Positions 1 through 11,721 are shown, numbered from the stretch's first letter. The stretch is DNA of 64,000 nucleotides from Hyposmocoma kahamanoa (GCF_003589595.1 NW_020654289.1:8571190-8635189), one strand, 5' to 3'. Numbers and translations: made by a program. Notes: generated from the sequence alone by a model not told the origin.

Positions 1-235
1 CAATACTCTTAAACGTACTTGATCCCTAGACACTTTTGATGTGTGTATTTACAATGAAACAATCAAATTCAACATTTGTTTCACGCAAGTTTTAGTTGAG
101 ATTTCAATAGTCTGGAATTCTTTTCCCTTCATTTACACAGGAAGGGAAATTGATGATTTGTAACATTTTTATTTCAATTATTTATTTTTATATGATTTTT
201 CATGTTTATTTATATAATAAAATGGTTTTGTTTGA

Positions 236-418
236 TCAATTAACTGAACCATCGTAGGATTCATCATTTGCGCATTCCAGCTTTGACAAATCTGTCTTCA
301 TGCTATCGTGATTCACGCAAATGAACCAACCATCGCGCAACTGACCATTCGTGAAAATAAGCCCTCGCGCATACAGCTTCGCACTATCGTCATGAATTCG
401 CGTAATCGGCATTCGCAA
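236..418 (-). CDS. Orphan short reading frame, possible last exon of an unknown gene
   Basis: Sixty codons from ATG, extendable upstream by about a dozen codons to a TAA. Begins MPITRIHDDSAKLYARGL and ends with TGA; codon third positions are richer in G/C than the flanks, which is exon-like. AATAAA-like sites on the minus strand lie within 60 bp of the stop. I do not recognise a family. It could instead be part of an uncharacterised TIR element, because short words such as ACGATAG recur. Confidence 0.25.
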   Translation of the reverse strand: MRMPITRIHDDSAKLYARGLIFTNGQLRDGWFICVNHDSMKTDLSKLECANDESYDGSVN

Positions 419-768
419 TCCCGTGGGAGACCCATATAAATCTATTCTTAATTACTATAACACTGATCACAAAGATACATTCATCTTTTCTACGCTTCTT
501 AATTTTATACATATATACAAAATGTAGCAGTAGATGTTGCTTCAAAAACCTATCTACATAAACTTATGCAACAATTGTTAAAAGGAATTTCTCAAAATAA
601 TCTTGCACTATTGCTAAGTATGCGTTTGTTATGTGTATCGAATTATTTATTACTACTGCCTTAAATCAACAAATTAAAACGAATTTTAATGAGTTCTGAT
701 TTCAAATTCTTTGTTTTTACCTACGACTTTTGATTTCATCCATTTACCGTAAAAAAATCTTTTTTATG

Positions 769-825
769 ATACTAAGTGCAGGGACCTGACTGAAGGGACC
801 TGATGGCACGCCTGTCCATAACAGT
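769..825 (-). repeat. Fragment of A-tailed retroposon family
   Basis: Only the tail-side end of the family is left (T-run, ATACTAAGTG, then CACGCCTGTCCATAACAGT). A 14-bp internal duplication around AGGGACCTGA is visible. Confidence 0.6.
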
Positions 826-1004
826 ATGCGGTAGGATCATATTATTATGAGTATTAGGTAGGCATAGTTTATTCTTCAAACCAAAGGACGGTAAACTAAA
901 GGACATGAAAGTGTCCTTAACACTGACAATCGTTAACTTCAAGTTTCATTTCGATTTACAAAACAAATGTTTTACAGACTTGAGACAAAGAATGTAGCGA
1001 AATC

Positions 1005-1311
1005 TTTTTTATATTATACCAAGTGACGGGATGAACAAGTCATGCGACTGATGATAAGCGACACGCCTGTCCATAACAATTGCAGTGCCGCTCAGAGCTT
1101 TAAATCGCAAAGATCTGAGGAGCACTGTGCCCGTCATCACCCTGAGACATAAGTTGACAAGTCTCATCTACCTGCCTAATTTCACCAGCACCCTTACCGT
1201 TAAAAACCGGAACGCAGTAATGCTCACAATCACATTACTGCTTGGCGGCAGGGATAGGTAAGTTCTTAGTACTTTCCTGGACGAACTCTTTAATAAGGAG
1301 CTCTACAGCTA
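1005..1311 (-). mobile_element. A-tailed retroposon, near-full copy
   Basis: Member of a family of about 300 bp found ten or so times here. Read on the minus strand it starts near GTAGCAGTAGAGCTCC and ends in an A-rich tail (plus strand: T-run, ATACCAAGTGACGG). The tail marks it as a retroposon (SINE or LINE 3' end). The GGCACATGGGACTTGTCAAC core resembles repeats I know from many moths. Confidence 0.8.
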
Positions 1312-1386
1312 TTGTTTAACACATGAAGAAGAGAAAGGAAAATTGAGGAAATTTCGTTCTAACTGGAATTAATTAGCATAGCTTCT

Positions 1387-1454
1387 CTGACACAAAGAAT
1401 TTGTAAGGGTGCGTATTTATATAGAAGCCGCGGAGGCTTTGCCGCTCTGACGTC
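1387..1454 (-). promoter_or_regulatory. Candidate minus-strand core promoter with TATA box
   Basis: On the minus strand a GACGTCA site (1448-1454) lies in a GC-rich patch and is followed by TATATAAATA (1414-1423), then TCAG about 30-35 bp further on (1387-1390). Spacing fits a TATA plus initiator promoter. No clear gene follows except the orphan frame at 418-236. Confidence 0.3.
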
Positions 1455-2264
1455 TCGACCGCGAACCGAATCGCACGCGCCGCGCGATTTTCCGCTTAGA
1501 TAAATTTGCAACCGATGACATTCCGATTTAAAAAAGGAAAACTGTACTGAAGCAATAAAAGTTTTTAATTTATATTCCATGAATTAATTTTCAATAGAAC
1601 AGTGACAATATTTATGTATAGTCGTTCTTGTGTTTTAGTGACAATGTTCTGTGACTTTCTGAGAAAGTGATATTTTGTAGAATATTTTAAAGGTGAGTAC
1701 AATTTAAATAACTGGTCATAATATCTCCTTGTTAAGATAGAATTAACCTAACAAGAATTTATGAACTGAATTCTTTAAAATTTCTTGCTATATAATTATA
1801 TTGGTTACTAATTATATTCATAATTAGAAGTTTACTTAAATATTGTAAAAGATTCAAACAATCCGTGTGTTCCTTTGAAAACTTGTAAAATAAACTAGTG
1901 TCAGTCATTAGCTAGCGAATATAAAATAGATTGTTTATCAAAAATAAATAGTAAAAGCAGAAACTATATTAAGGTTATTTGTACATTAGCTGATTTTTGA
2001 TATAATATAAAATATAGCAAAAATCTTGAGTTTGAGTCGTGTAAAGAATTGTATTAACATTTAATGACACTTCAACCACTTGTAAAGTAAATAGTAAACA
2101 CTTATTGTCGTTATCTTTTTATAAGTACTCACAACATTTATGAGTACAGGTGTAATTAATATGAATTGCCAATGGCATCTTGATACCGGCGAAGTGTTTT
2201 CCCCCAATTTCCATTCGCACCACAAGCTTCATGTCAACAACAACGTACGTGATGTTGTCTTGTC

Positions 2265-2562
2265 TTTTTTTTTCATAATATCAGGTGACGGAACGAGCAA
2301 GTCGTGTGCCTGGTGGTAAGCTACACGCCTGTCCATAACAGTTGCAGTGCCACTCAGCTCTTTAAATCGCAAAGATCTGAGGCGTATTGGCACTGCGCCC
2401 ATCACCCTGAGACAAAAGTTGACGAGTCCTATGTGCCTGTAATTTCACCAGCACACTTACCTTTCAAAACCGAAACACAGTAATACTGACATTATTTAGA
2501 AATAGATAAGGTGGCAGTACTTCCCTGGACGAACTTTTTCACAAAGAGCTCTACTGCTACTA
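2265..2562 (-). mobile_element. A-tailed retroposon, near-full copy
   Basis: Same family: T-run at 2265-2273, then GTGACGGAACGAGCAAGTCG and the family core, ending GAGCTCTACTGCTAC. The head end runs into a local tandem duplication. Confidence 0.8.
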
Positions 2563-2640
2563 AATGTTGTCTAATGCTACTAACTCTACTGCTACTAAAT
2601 GTTGTCTAATGCTACTAAATGTTGTCTATTGTTATCTAAT
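2551..2640 (+). repeat. Short tandem repeat grown from retroposon end
   Basis: The retroposon's terminal CTACTGCTACTAAATG is followed by repeated units of CTACTAAATGTTGTCTAATG, in two to three imperfect copies. Confidence 0.7.
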
Positions 2641-3216
2641 TCACAATTCATTGAATTAGAAGAATAAGAGCAGATTTCATTCGCAAAAGCGAAAAAAAAT
2701 TAACTAGAACTAATCCTTCAAGGTTTTTGTCTAACTTAATACGTTAGACGTAGAAAATGAATAATGTATGCAAATAGATATATGAACAGCTTCTTGTTAA
2801 TTCTAAATATCATTTAAGTTTACCAAGAATTAAAAGAAAGAGTTGTTCGGTACGCTTGGTATTACACATTTTTATTAATTTGAAGAAAAATATGTGTTGT
2901 TTTGTATACTATCCCAGTAATATTATGTATATTATAATTCCCATTAACAGTATAGGTAACATCCAATACAATTAATGGCAGAACGAAAATAAGTTATTCA
3001 ATTAATGAAACATAACTGTAAACTTGGGTTATGATCTATTCATTTATTGTTCTTAACGGACGTTATACCATCAAAATACATAAATGATCTGTGAGCAGAA
3101 AGACTTTGAAAGGTCTGGGTGACTCTATCCGTCAATAGGAAGAACTTTTAGTATAGGGGACCCTTTATAAACTGCTTAAAAATCTCACAGATAGTACGGG
3201 CCATTTATAAAACGTA

Positions 3217-4168
3217 GGGAGTACTATAAGTTTCCGGAAGTAGCCACTTACATTAACAATATTTAAAAAAAATTATAACATTTGAAAATGGAACTCTTTG
3301 GGTGTAGAATACAGTTTGTTTCGTCTGACTGTCACTTGTTTTTACATTGTGGCGTCATTTTAGAAATTGGTGGTCTACATCATCATGGATTTAACTCGTG
3401 AAAATTTTCGTTGTATGATTTTCTACGACTTTAAGTGCAATTTAACAGCTCAGCGGAGCTTCGCTCGGCTTCAAACTGCTTTTGGCGATGAAGCACCATG
3501 CGAGACGACTATTTATAGCTGATTTGCAGAATTCAAACGCGGTCGTGTGTTATTTTCCCAAAACAAAGCAGCAATCGAGCGTATGCGCCTTTCGAAATGA
3601 GCCGAAACCAACCGAAGTGGCGCGCGTGCAAAGTGCCTCTAAGCGGATGATTGCTTCTTTTTTTAATAAAACTGGACACGTGGCTATTGTTGCTTTGGAG
3701 AACCGTTGTACCGTGAATAGTGATTGGTACACGACCATTTGTTTGGCGGAAGTTGTTGACAAACTCCGTAAAAATAATCGTAAACACCGTATCATCTTGC
3801 ATCACGATAATGCCAGTTCTCACACGGCGAGACAGACAAATGAATTTTTGATGGTGAACAACGTTGACCTTATGAGCCATCCCGCGTACAGTCCCAACCT
3901 GGCACCTTGTGACTTTTAGTTATTTCTATAAATTAAGAACCACTTCAACCAGGTCAACGATTTTCATCACCTGAAGAGGCTGTCGAAGAGTATGAAGAAT
4001 ATGTTTCAGAGATTGTCACGGAGGAGTAGCATATTTTTTTTCAAAATTAGTTCATTCGTATGAAAAAGTGCATTAACGCTAACGGAGAATATTTTGAGAA
4101 ACAATAAATTCATTTCGGACCATTTATAGTATATTTTTCTTTTCATTCCGGAAACTTATAGTGCGCCC
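3217..4168 (+). mobile_element. Decayed mariner (Tc1/mariner) transposon
   Basis: Inverted ends ACTATAAGTTTCCGGAA (3223) and its complement (4145-4161) enclose mariner transposase remains. At about 950 bp it is shorter than the usual 1.3 kb, consistent with an internal deletion. Confidence 0.88.
3385..4026 (+). pseudogene. Mariner transposase pseudogene
   Basis: N-terminal part MDLTRENFRCMIFYDFKCN leads into the first helix-turn-helix region, with TGA where Trp is expected (IYS stop FAEFKRGRV). After a deletion and frame change the catalytic part resumes: TGHVAIVALENR, WYTTICLAEV, HHDNASSHTARQT and SHPAYSPNLAPCDF. DN and the later D fit the second and third acidic positions of DD34D transposases. 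The first acidic region is missing, so it is inactive. Confidence 0.88.
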
Positions 4169-4250
4169 CACATATGAATATTGAAATGCCTGAGTAACTC
4201 CTATTCTCCTATCAGCATCGTCAACAACAACCCATATATGTAAAAGTGCC

Positions 4251-4510
4251 ACCGCTGGGCACGGGTCTCTTCTCAGACGAGGGATTGGTTCAGTCCGTCA
4301 CGCTGGTCCAATGCGGGTTGTGGACGTCACACATTTTCCGAGGGTAGTGAACCTTCTTCAACGTGCAGGTTTCAAAAAAAAAAAAGCTCATGGTAAATTT
4401 CAAATTAAATTTCACACATAAATTCTGAAAAATTGGAAACGCGAGCACGGATTCGAAATCACGGCCTCTGCTTGAAATGCGGATCAAACCATTAGGCTGC
4501 CACGGCTTTT
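4251..4510. repeat. Dispersed lepidopteran repeat (GGGCACGGGTCTC family)
   Basis: Contains GGGCACGGGTCTCTTCTCAG, GTCCAATGCGGG and GTGCAGGTTTC in the order seen in a very common moth repeat, and ends with a degenerate tRNA-like block (TTCGAAATCACGG ... GGCTGCCACGG). A second copy is at 19784-19962. Confidence 0.7.
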
Positions 4511-4767
4511 CTCCTCTTAATCTCCTATATTTAGATTTATTGTAATACAACCACCAACGGAACACATCCCTCTTTTGTGGGTTTTTCTCTAAAGAAAAAG
4601 TCGAAAATTACACCATTACTGGCCGCCCACTTAGAACTAAACAGCCTATTTAAGATTTTATAAAGAGATTTGGATTACTTAAATCGCCTATAAGTATCGT
4701 CTTCAGATAAACCTTCTATCTATAGAACAATATTACATTATAATTATTAATACAAAGATCGAATACA

Positions 4768-4907
4768 CAGAAAAAATCCTTCGATTCGGCCAGATTCGAA
4801 CCGACGTCTTCTAGCATACCGTGCCAGACGCCATACCAACTAACCGCCACGGCTCATGCTAGAGGACGTCGGTTCGCATCCGACCGGATCGACGGAATTT
4901 TTTCTGA
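4768..4907. mobile_element. tRNA-derived SINE copies in head-to-head inverted arrangement
   Basis: The minus-strand copy contains a B-box GTCGGTTCGAATC; a second partial copy on the plus strand has GTCGGTTCGCATC. The two about 50-bp arms (4768-4817 and 4856-4907) are inverted copies around a spacer holding the A-box side of the minus copy. Related single copy at 11722-11830. Confidence 0.7.
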
Positions 4908-5130
4908 GTGATGAGTTGATCTAATTATAACAAACTAGTGGTTGGTAGTGGAATATCAAGTCAATAAAAATTTTTCAATTACATTATCTGAAAAAACAGG
5001 AATACTACAGAAAAGTGATACAGTCAAGAGCATATTAAGCTGGACACTTTGGACTTTGAGACGTCCTTATCGCGAGAATCATAGAGTTGAATTTAAATGT
5101 TAAGTGTCAAACTTGACATGCTTTTGACCC

Positions 5131-5411
5131 ATCGAGTATATAACCAGAAATAGAGACGAAATGTCATTTAATTTGTTTGAAAACTATTCTGCCATATCAT
5201 TTACGGTGACACCTGCGCTCCGATTGGTCACCCCGAATTCGAAACAATTGACGTCTGTCCAGTTTAACTTGAGCTTTGCTATAATTAACGAAAATTGAAA
5301 AATAACATATTACAGTTCATATTTAAAAGTGATATCAGTACCATTTGACTGATGTGTTACTAGGGATGGATGGGCCTTATTTCGTCTCTATTTCTGGTTA
5401 TACACTTCATG
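5131..5411. mobile_element. P-element-like MITE with 8-bp target duplication
   Basis: About 33-bp inverted ends starting CATCGAGTATATAACC (5131) and ending with the complement of CATGAAGTGTATAACC (5411). Flanked on both sides by the perfect 8-bp duplication TTTTGACC (5123-5130, 5412-5419). It shares ends and one subterminal half with the element at 58796-59277. Eight-base duplications and roughly 31-bp ends are P-superfamily features. Confidence 0.85.
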
Positions 5412-5521
5412 TTTTGACCCTTTACACAGACTCGAGTTCATAAAGGATGGAAAAACGAGTTCTAATATCTGATGACATCACGTCATGTGACAAATAGTTA
5501 ACTGTCACATGCTCAAGACGG

Positions 5522-5717
5522 AATAATAACGCACACACTCTACATAGCCCCGCACTAGAGAAACCCTGTGTCGCGGTTACATAGACAACCACAAATTACA
5601 CGCAAACTCACAAGAGATTTAAAAGTAGGCCATACAAATATTTCTCCCGGCCCGGGAATTGAACCTGGGACCTCGGCGTGGCAGTCCGGCATGGTAACCG
5701 TTCGGCCACGGAGGCAG
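5522..5717 (-). mobile_element. tRNA-derived SINE (CCTCCGTGGCCGAACGG family)
   Basis: On the minus strand the head reads CTCCGTGGCCGAACGGTTAC with B-box GGTTCAATTCC, then a non-tRNA body ending GTGTGTGCGTTATTATT. Other copies: 32448-32662 and 38201-38415. Confidence 0.8.
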
Positions 5718-7520
5718 CTAAGTGTCAGTGGCGTAGTGTGGATATTTTGAAAAGGTGACGCGGAGTAAATTTTTACCGAAAGTTGATACTGAATCAGTCG
5801 GTGAATTATTCATAGTTAACACCACAATGTTGTATTGACTCGGTCTTTTATTACTTATACACAACAATAACCACTGAAAACCCCGAAAACCACAGACTGT
5901 CACTGAAACAATGATTACCACAAACAAAAACACTATCAAGCACGAACAATATGACAATTATTATTTTCAACAGTTGAATAACTTGCCGTGGTGGTTTCTT
6001 ATTTTAATACAAGTTACACTCTTTACCACGATGTTGAGGTAATCTTACATTCTTGCTGGCACCTGTGCATTACTCGATATCAATCGCATCTACCTACCAT
6101 TATAAATTCGCGTAATTAAATCGATACGGAACATGATCGTTCTTTCACGGTAGTATTTTTCTTTAAGGCGAAATGGTATCGTAGTTGCGTAAACTTTGAA
6201 GCGTTTGACGTAGACAGTGATATTTAAACATTTGCTTTTTAGAAATAAAATATACCCTCTTACGAGTAAGTACTGTAACATAAGCTTATATAGTCAGCTG
6301 ACGTATTTAATAAGGAACAAAAATATTCATTGAAATGTCCCAAATAACGATATAACAAAACTGATTTTTCCGTAGATGAACGTAGTAAAAAATGAAAATT
6401 TTGCAATTTTTTTCAGTTGTGTTTCGAGCCCCATACTTCACTTCGTATCTTCTGTTGTCATTAACAATGATTAAACAAGTTGAATTCGTATTTTTAATAT
6501 CGAGAAACCAATTTTCCTTGTCTTCGTAATACGTCAAAATATCTATTTTGGGTCTTACTTCACCTAAACTTTTTTTCCCATGTCAGAATAATGGAAACTC
6601 GTCGTTGCGCTGGCTATATCCATGACTGTAGTAAAATACTCAAGCTTTTCGTTTACTTAAAATTAAACGGAAATGTTGTTAACATTATGTCTCGATTAAC
6701 GAATTTATTAAAGTAAGCCGTTGGGAATCGTATTATATGAACTCTTTGCTATAATTAAATGGGTCGTTCCGCCGAAAACCGTATGAAATTAAAACTTTTT
6801 AAAAACTGTTTTATTAAAAAAGGTGCCACTTCCAGAAATGGAAAAATGGCATTTTTCAAAAATGAACTATATACTCATTATATACCGTAAATAAAAAAAA
6901 CCCTCTAACAAACACATGCCAAAACTTCATACTTCTAACATCTAACCATCTTCAAACTTCATTCCAAATTACTATACTGAAAAGAGACCACTTAATTTGA
7001 AATTTTTTGAGAGTTTAATTTTCATGTTGTAAATTTCCAAATGTATCTACTATTTGTTGCTTTGGCCACTGTTACCATTTTAACATGATAACAAGGCACC
7101 CTGCATAAAGAGTTTATTTTTATTTTATTTTTATATTTAGTATTTTTTCTCCGCAATGAATGCTCTGCTTTTATATATCGCATAGGTTCCCGTTTTTACC
7201 TTCATTAACATGAATCCCGTGCTCCAAAATAAAGATTACTGAATGACATGCATTCTACCTATAGTAATTTGTAGATACAAGTCATTTACACTGACTTCAT
7301 GATGCATGAAGTGCATATTACGCGTCGTAAACCGTAAGTGTATATAAATAATTATTGGAAGGGTGTTAAAAAAGCATAGAGAAATTTGATGTGTTAGCTC
7401 TACCTAAAGTACGTACAATCCCCAATATTCGATTCGTAAAACAATATTCAATTTCCATACAAATTGTCCGATCAGCTAATAGGTCCCTCTAGGGAAAAAT
7501 ATTCAATATCATGGGTAAAA
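5718..7520. other. AT-rich intergenic DNA, nothing recognised
   Basis: No splice-consistent frames, no inverted ends and no copy of the families listed here that I can see. Confidence 0.5.
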
Positions 7521-7524
7521 CTCG

Positions 7525-7700
7525 TGTGACTTAATAATAATAATAATCTGCCAGACACCAATTATCTGATCTCAAACTGGGTAATTCCCTGCACAATGAG
7601 TACCAGAGCAACACAATTCGCTTGATCATTACCAGAAACACCTAGACCTGAACCCACTTAGTTAGTAAAAGTTCATTTCCTATATTGGACGTAGTTAAAC
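7525..7700. repeat. Dispersed repeat beside (TAA)n
   Basis: Shares CTGG, CAAACTGGGTAATTCCCTG-like and GAGTACCAGAGCAAC blocks with 10070-10300. Related words (CAGTGCAAACCGTTGGG) appear at 8105-8175 after the mariner end. Confidence 0.5.
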
Positions 7701-7903
7701 AAAAAGGATTCAATGCACTCCATTCACTTTCGAGATACGGCAGTTTGAAGTTGAAAAGTGTCTCTCACTCTTGTCTTATTTTCAAAACTTATAATGTCAT
7801 ATAACTCCAGAGACATTTATTTATGTTTACATGTTGGATTTTTTTTGCTGGTCTAAGAAGTTAGACTTTAGGAACCGTTTGGTACAGTGGGTACGTACGT
7901 GAG

Positions 7904-8100
7904 GCGCACTATAAGTTTCCGTAATGAATAAGAAAAAAATACTATAAATGGTCAGAATTTAATTTGTTGTTTCTCAAAATATTCTCCGGTAGCGTTAATG
8001 CACTTTTTCATACGAATGAACCAATTTTGAAAACATTTTTGCCACTCCTCCGTGATAATCTCTGAAACTCTTCGACAGCCTGTTCAGGTGATGAAAATCG
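7904..8100 (-). mobile_element. Truncated mariner 3' end
   Basis: Starts with GGCGCACTATAAGTTTCCG, the inverted end of the mariner at 3217-4168, and continues as the reverse complement of that element's last 190 bp (AAATGGTC, CTTTTTCATACGAATGAA, TCTTCGACAGCCT). The rest is missing. Confidence 0.85.
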
Positions 8101-8307
8101 TTTTAACGTATTGAAATCTGGAACATCCTCATCCAGTGCCCACAGTGCAAACCGTTGGGCCACTGAGGTTGTAATCGTTGTCGAATGGAAATTACACTAT
8201 AGACCAATAATTCTGATTTCAATAGTGAGTAACAACTTTTCCATAGTGGTCTCATAAGACAACGCAATGTTTTAGAGATACCTACATAGTACATAGTAGA
8301 TTTATTT

Positions 8308-8653
8308 GTTTACGGCCATTCTCACATTCAGTGTTCTCAGTCTAATTACCGTAGCCTTTGTTTTTTCTCCATTATTTTTTTAACTTTCTAATTAACCGTA
8401 TCCATGGTTATGATAATTAGATCTAATTACCGTAAAATATTTGTGTCTTAATAACTCGAAAACAACTTAGTTTATTCTAATGCCATTTACACATATTGAT
8501 AGTCAAGCTCATTGCCAATGTCATTGTCAAAACCTTTAGTCAATGGTCAAGCTTAAACTTGTTCATTTTTCAATGTTATTGGGTATGTTAAGCGAGAAAG
8601 AAGAATGGCTACGGTAATTAGCCTGAGAACACCGTATGTGAGAATGATCGTTT
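8308..8653. mobile_element. TIR element with about 48-bp ends
   Basis: CATTCTCACATTCAGTGTTC and CTAATTACCGTAGCC (8318-8357) recur inverted at 8602-8647. The interior has further TAATTACCGTA words. No coding capacity, so a MITE of unknown superfamily. Confidence 0.75.
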
Positions 8654-9474
8654 ATATGGTGCCATACGCGAGATACTGGGACATCTACAGTTTAGTATGG
8701 GAACCACACAAGTAAAAATGCACACCAGCAAAAATCTACTGGGTTTGGGTCCTCTATCATTCTTAAAAAGGAATATCCATTTCCCTTCCGTAGCCATGTG
8801 CACATTACGTGATTGTATACAACATAGGAATACACCTAGAATAAACGTCCAATTATTATATGAGTATATTTATTATAATACGAATTTAATGTTGAAGCAA
8901 TTAGCCACCACTTTAGCGTTATCTCTCATACTTTTCATTCAGTGTACATTTTATTATGCTTAAATGACATCTGAGATAATTTTGTCATTTGTTGATATTT
9001 CCGATTGTACTCTACTGGGTAACGGTTTGGACGGCGGACAGCCACTGTGACCTAATGCAGTCTGGACGTCAAATATCTTCAAACTTCTACGTAGATATAA
9101 TTTTCTTTGTGATAATTTAGTAACGCAAATTCCCCACAGTCATTCGAGTTCTTGTTAACCTGCACGCTTTGCTTTTCCGACTGCTAAGACGCTATTAACA
9201 CACCGTCAAATTATAGTGATTATTTCGTAGTTTAACACAATTTAATTATTACGAATGTACTACGTTGAACAACTCAAAGAAACAATCATATTACCAGTAA
9301 GAATTACGGAGGAAGATAACAAATTAAATATTCAAAAAGCTTAAAATTTGGAGTTTAAAATTTTTTACTTCGCAATTTCGCCATTTCAATGCGTATTCGG
9401 AATGTAACAAAATGGTTCAGTCAAACTTCAGCTGGCGACTTTCTTTGTCTATTAAAACATTAAGTACAAATATC

Positions 9475-9590
9475 ACCTCGATCTCACCCGATGGAAAGTG
9501 ACGATGAGGTCGACGATGGAGCATGCAAAACTAAATAATGCGTGGGCCTTTTCAAGGCGTGAGTGAATAATCACTCTAGCCTTGAAAATA
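9475..9590. repeat. Dispersed repeat, GATGGAAAGTGACGATGAGG family
   Basis: CCGATGGAAAGTGACGATGA and GGTCGACGAT recur inverted at 54405-54520. The word is common at the ends of lepidopteran retroelements. Confidence 0.55.
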
Positions 9591-9765
9591 CCCAATATAC
9601 CGATAACATATAACGTAACACATAACGAATATAATATACTTCAGGGTTAAAACAAGATCATGTAAATTTGTTTTATTTTTATCCTTTTTATTTTTTTCCA
9701 TTTTAGAAAAAATAACGGAAAATTATTTATAATGAATGTATAACTTAACTTTGTAGCTCCCTCCC

Positions 9766-9940
9766 ATGTCCTTGCAAGCGTGGGCAGCGGGCGCAGGCTC
9801 TGTGGCGAGAGCGGTTGAGAACCGCAAAGGGCTCAAATACCCGAACCTTGCCCAGTGCTACAGTTTTGTGCCTTTTGCGGTTGAAGTCCTGGGTCCCTGG
9901 GTACCAGTCTTCTGTTCGCGATGCCCCAGGGTACGGCAAT
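9766..9940 (+). pseudogene. Reverse-transcriptase C-terminus remnant (LINE)
   Basis: Reads LKYPNLAQCYSFVPFAVEVL then GPW. The PFAVE(T/V)LGPW block is, as I recall, a typical C-terminal end of LINE reverse transcriptases in moths. Nothing upstream continues the frame, so it is a 5'-truncated fragment. Confidence 0.6.
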
Positions 9941-10069
9941 TTTCTATACATAAACTTTCTTACTTTTTTATGTATCTACCTGCTACTATAATATAGTATA
10001 ACATTATCCCATTAAAATAAATCGTTTAGTTATGTAACACAATCGTTTATTTTGTACACGTTGTTAATT

Positions 10070-10300
10070 AATAATGATAATAATATTGTGTCAAACTACC
10101 ACATCGATAACCTGGTCTCAAACCAGGAAATTCCTTATACTTTGAGTACCAGAGCAACGGAATTCACTCTTGGGCACTCACTCCCCAGAATACCCCGACC
10201 AGAACTAATTTAGAAAAGTTAATTTCCCAAATTGGTACTATCTGGACAATTGGAAACCTCCATATCCAACGCGCACAGTACAAACCGATGGGAAATCGAG
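10070..10300. repeat. Dispersed repeat, second copy
   Basis: Begins beside AATAATGATAATAATA and shares TGAGTACCAGAGCAAC with 7525-7700. It also contains GCGCACAGTACAAACCGATG, similar to the block at 8140. Confidence 0.5.
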
Positions 10301-10606
10301 ATCGTCAAATTAAATAAAAAAATAACGATTGATGCCTCCTTATCATAACTAACGTAATTGACATTTTAGCGAAATTGAGTTATTGATTCAATAAAAACGG
10401 GTTACCTATCATTAGTCCGAAATGACATTTTCGAGAAATAACGTTTGCTCAAATTTTCCTAACCTCGAAAGTAATTATGAGAGGAAAATGTTTTTTCTTA
10501 TCGAGTTCTTAGGTTTTCGCGATTATTACACATAGGAAATGAAACTATTTTTCCGGATTTATAAATCCGGGAAAATTGTTTAATTTCCTATGTTTTTTCT
10601 TTTAAA

Positions 10607-11260
10607 CCTTTTTTTTTTTCTTAATCCGGGGGAATCTGCTTACAGACACCCCAACCCGGCGGGGGCATAGCCGGGGTTGTGTGGGACTGGACTGAACCCT
10701 GAAGGGGAGCAGCTCGACCACACTAAACCCCCAGAGTGTTCCTCCTCTTCGCTGTAGGTGGGGGTACGGGTACGCTATTGCACTCGTCCGCGCCCCCACC
10801 AGCGGCTGGCCGCGCTCTGCGAAGGGAGAAGAGTGTCTCCCGAGAAGGGAGACACATCGGTGCCCCGACTGCGAATGTGAGGCTCGCCGAACACAGACGA
10901 GCTTTCCATCCCGGAAGGCCCGTCTGGTCGAAAGTTCCAGGCGCAGGCGAAAGAGAATCCCTTGGAGCGCCCACCATGGGCCAGCCGCCCAAGTTCGGCC
11001 GCGGAGGATAGGACGAGCGGCAATGACACATCGACACGTCTCTTCCCCCGTGGCCCCTGCCACTGTATCAACGTCAGCGGTGCAGCCCCGCCAATGTCGC
11101 GGAGGACAGGACGAGCGGCAATGACACACCGACACGTCTCTCCCCCCGCGATCCTCCTCCCAGTGTGCATCCGCGCGGTCCCGCTGACCAGACAAACCTT
11201 CCTCGGAACAGCCTACCACCATCGGGCAGCCCCGTGGGTTCCTCTTAGCTTCACCGTGGG
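10607..11260 (-). mobile_element. GC-rich retroelement fragment with A-tail
   Basis: A sharply bounded GC-rich block in AT-rich DNA. On the minus strand it ends CAGATTCCCCCGGATTAAG followed by an A-run, as non-LTR retrotransposons of moths often do. No frame matches a reverse transcriptase. Two copies of a block starting GCGGAGGA(T/C)AGGACGAGCGG lie about 97 bp apart (11001 and 11098). Confidence 0.55.
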
Positions 11261-11721
11261 TTGAAATTGACCACGGCCACTAGACCATTTAGACTTTACC
11301 ATTATGTAACAAATACACAGCGTGAAAATGTGAAAAAAACAACTAATGTTTGGTAAAATAGATTCGAATAAAATAGAATGTAGGTAAAAACATAGGATCC
11401 GGAGACGTATGAAGTATCTCGACTAGTTTTAATAAAACTATCACAAAACAGTACATTTAGGTTTAAAGATTTGTTTATCACTGAGAATTTCCATTCCCTT
11501 ATAATATAAAACTGTAACAAAACATAAGTACAATTGCAATAACGAACGACAAAAATTAAGTATTATGATTATTGTTGATATATGTATATGTATTGATAAT
11601 AGCGTAGTATTTTTTTATTTAACTTAAAATAATATTAAATTTGTATTGAATTGATATATATGAATTGATATGATATTACTCCACTACTTTGTTATAATTA
11701 TTAATACGAACATTGAACATT

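Noticed and set aside
10602..11264. Several overlapping long open frames in both strands (up to 206 codons)
   Set aside because: They arise from high GC content and overlap in many frames, with no recognisable protein domain; the block looks like a retroelement fragment with an A-tail.
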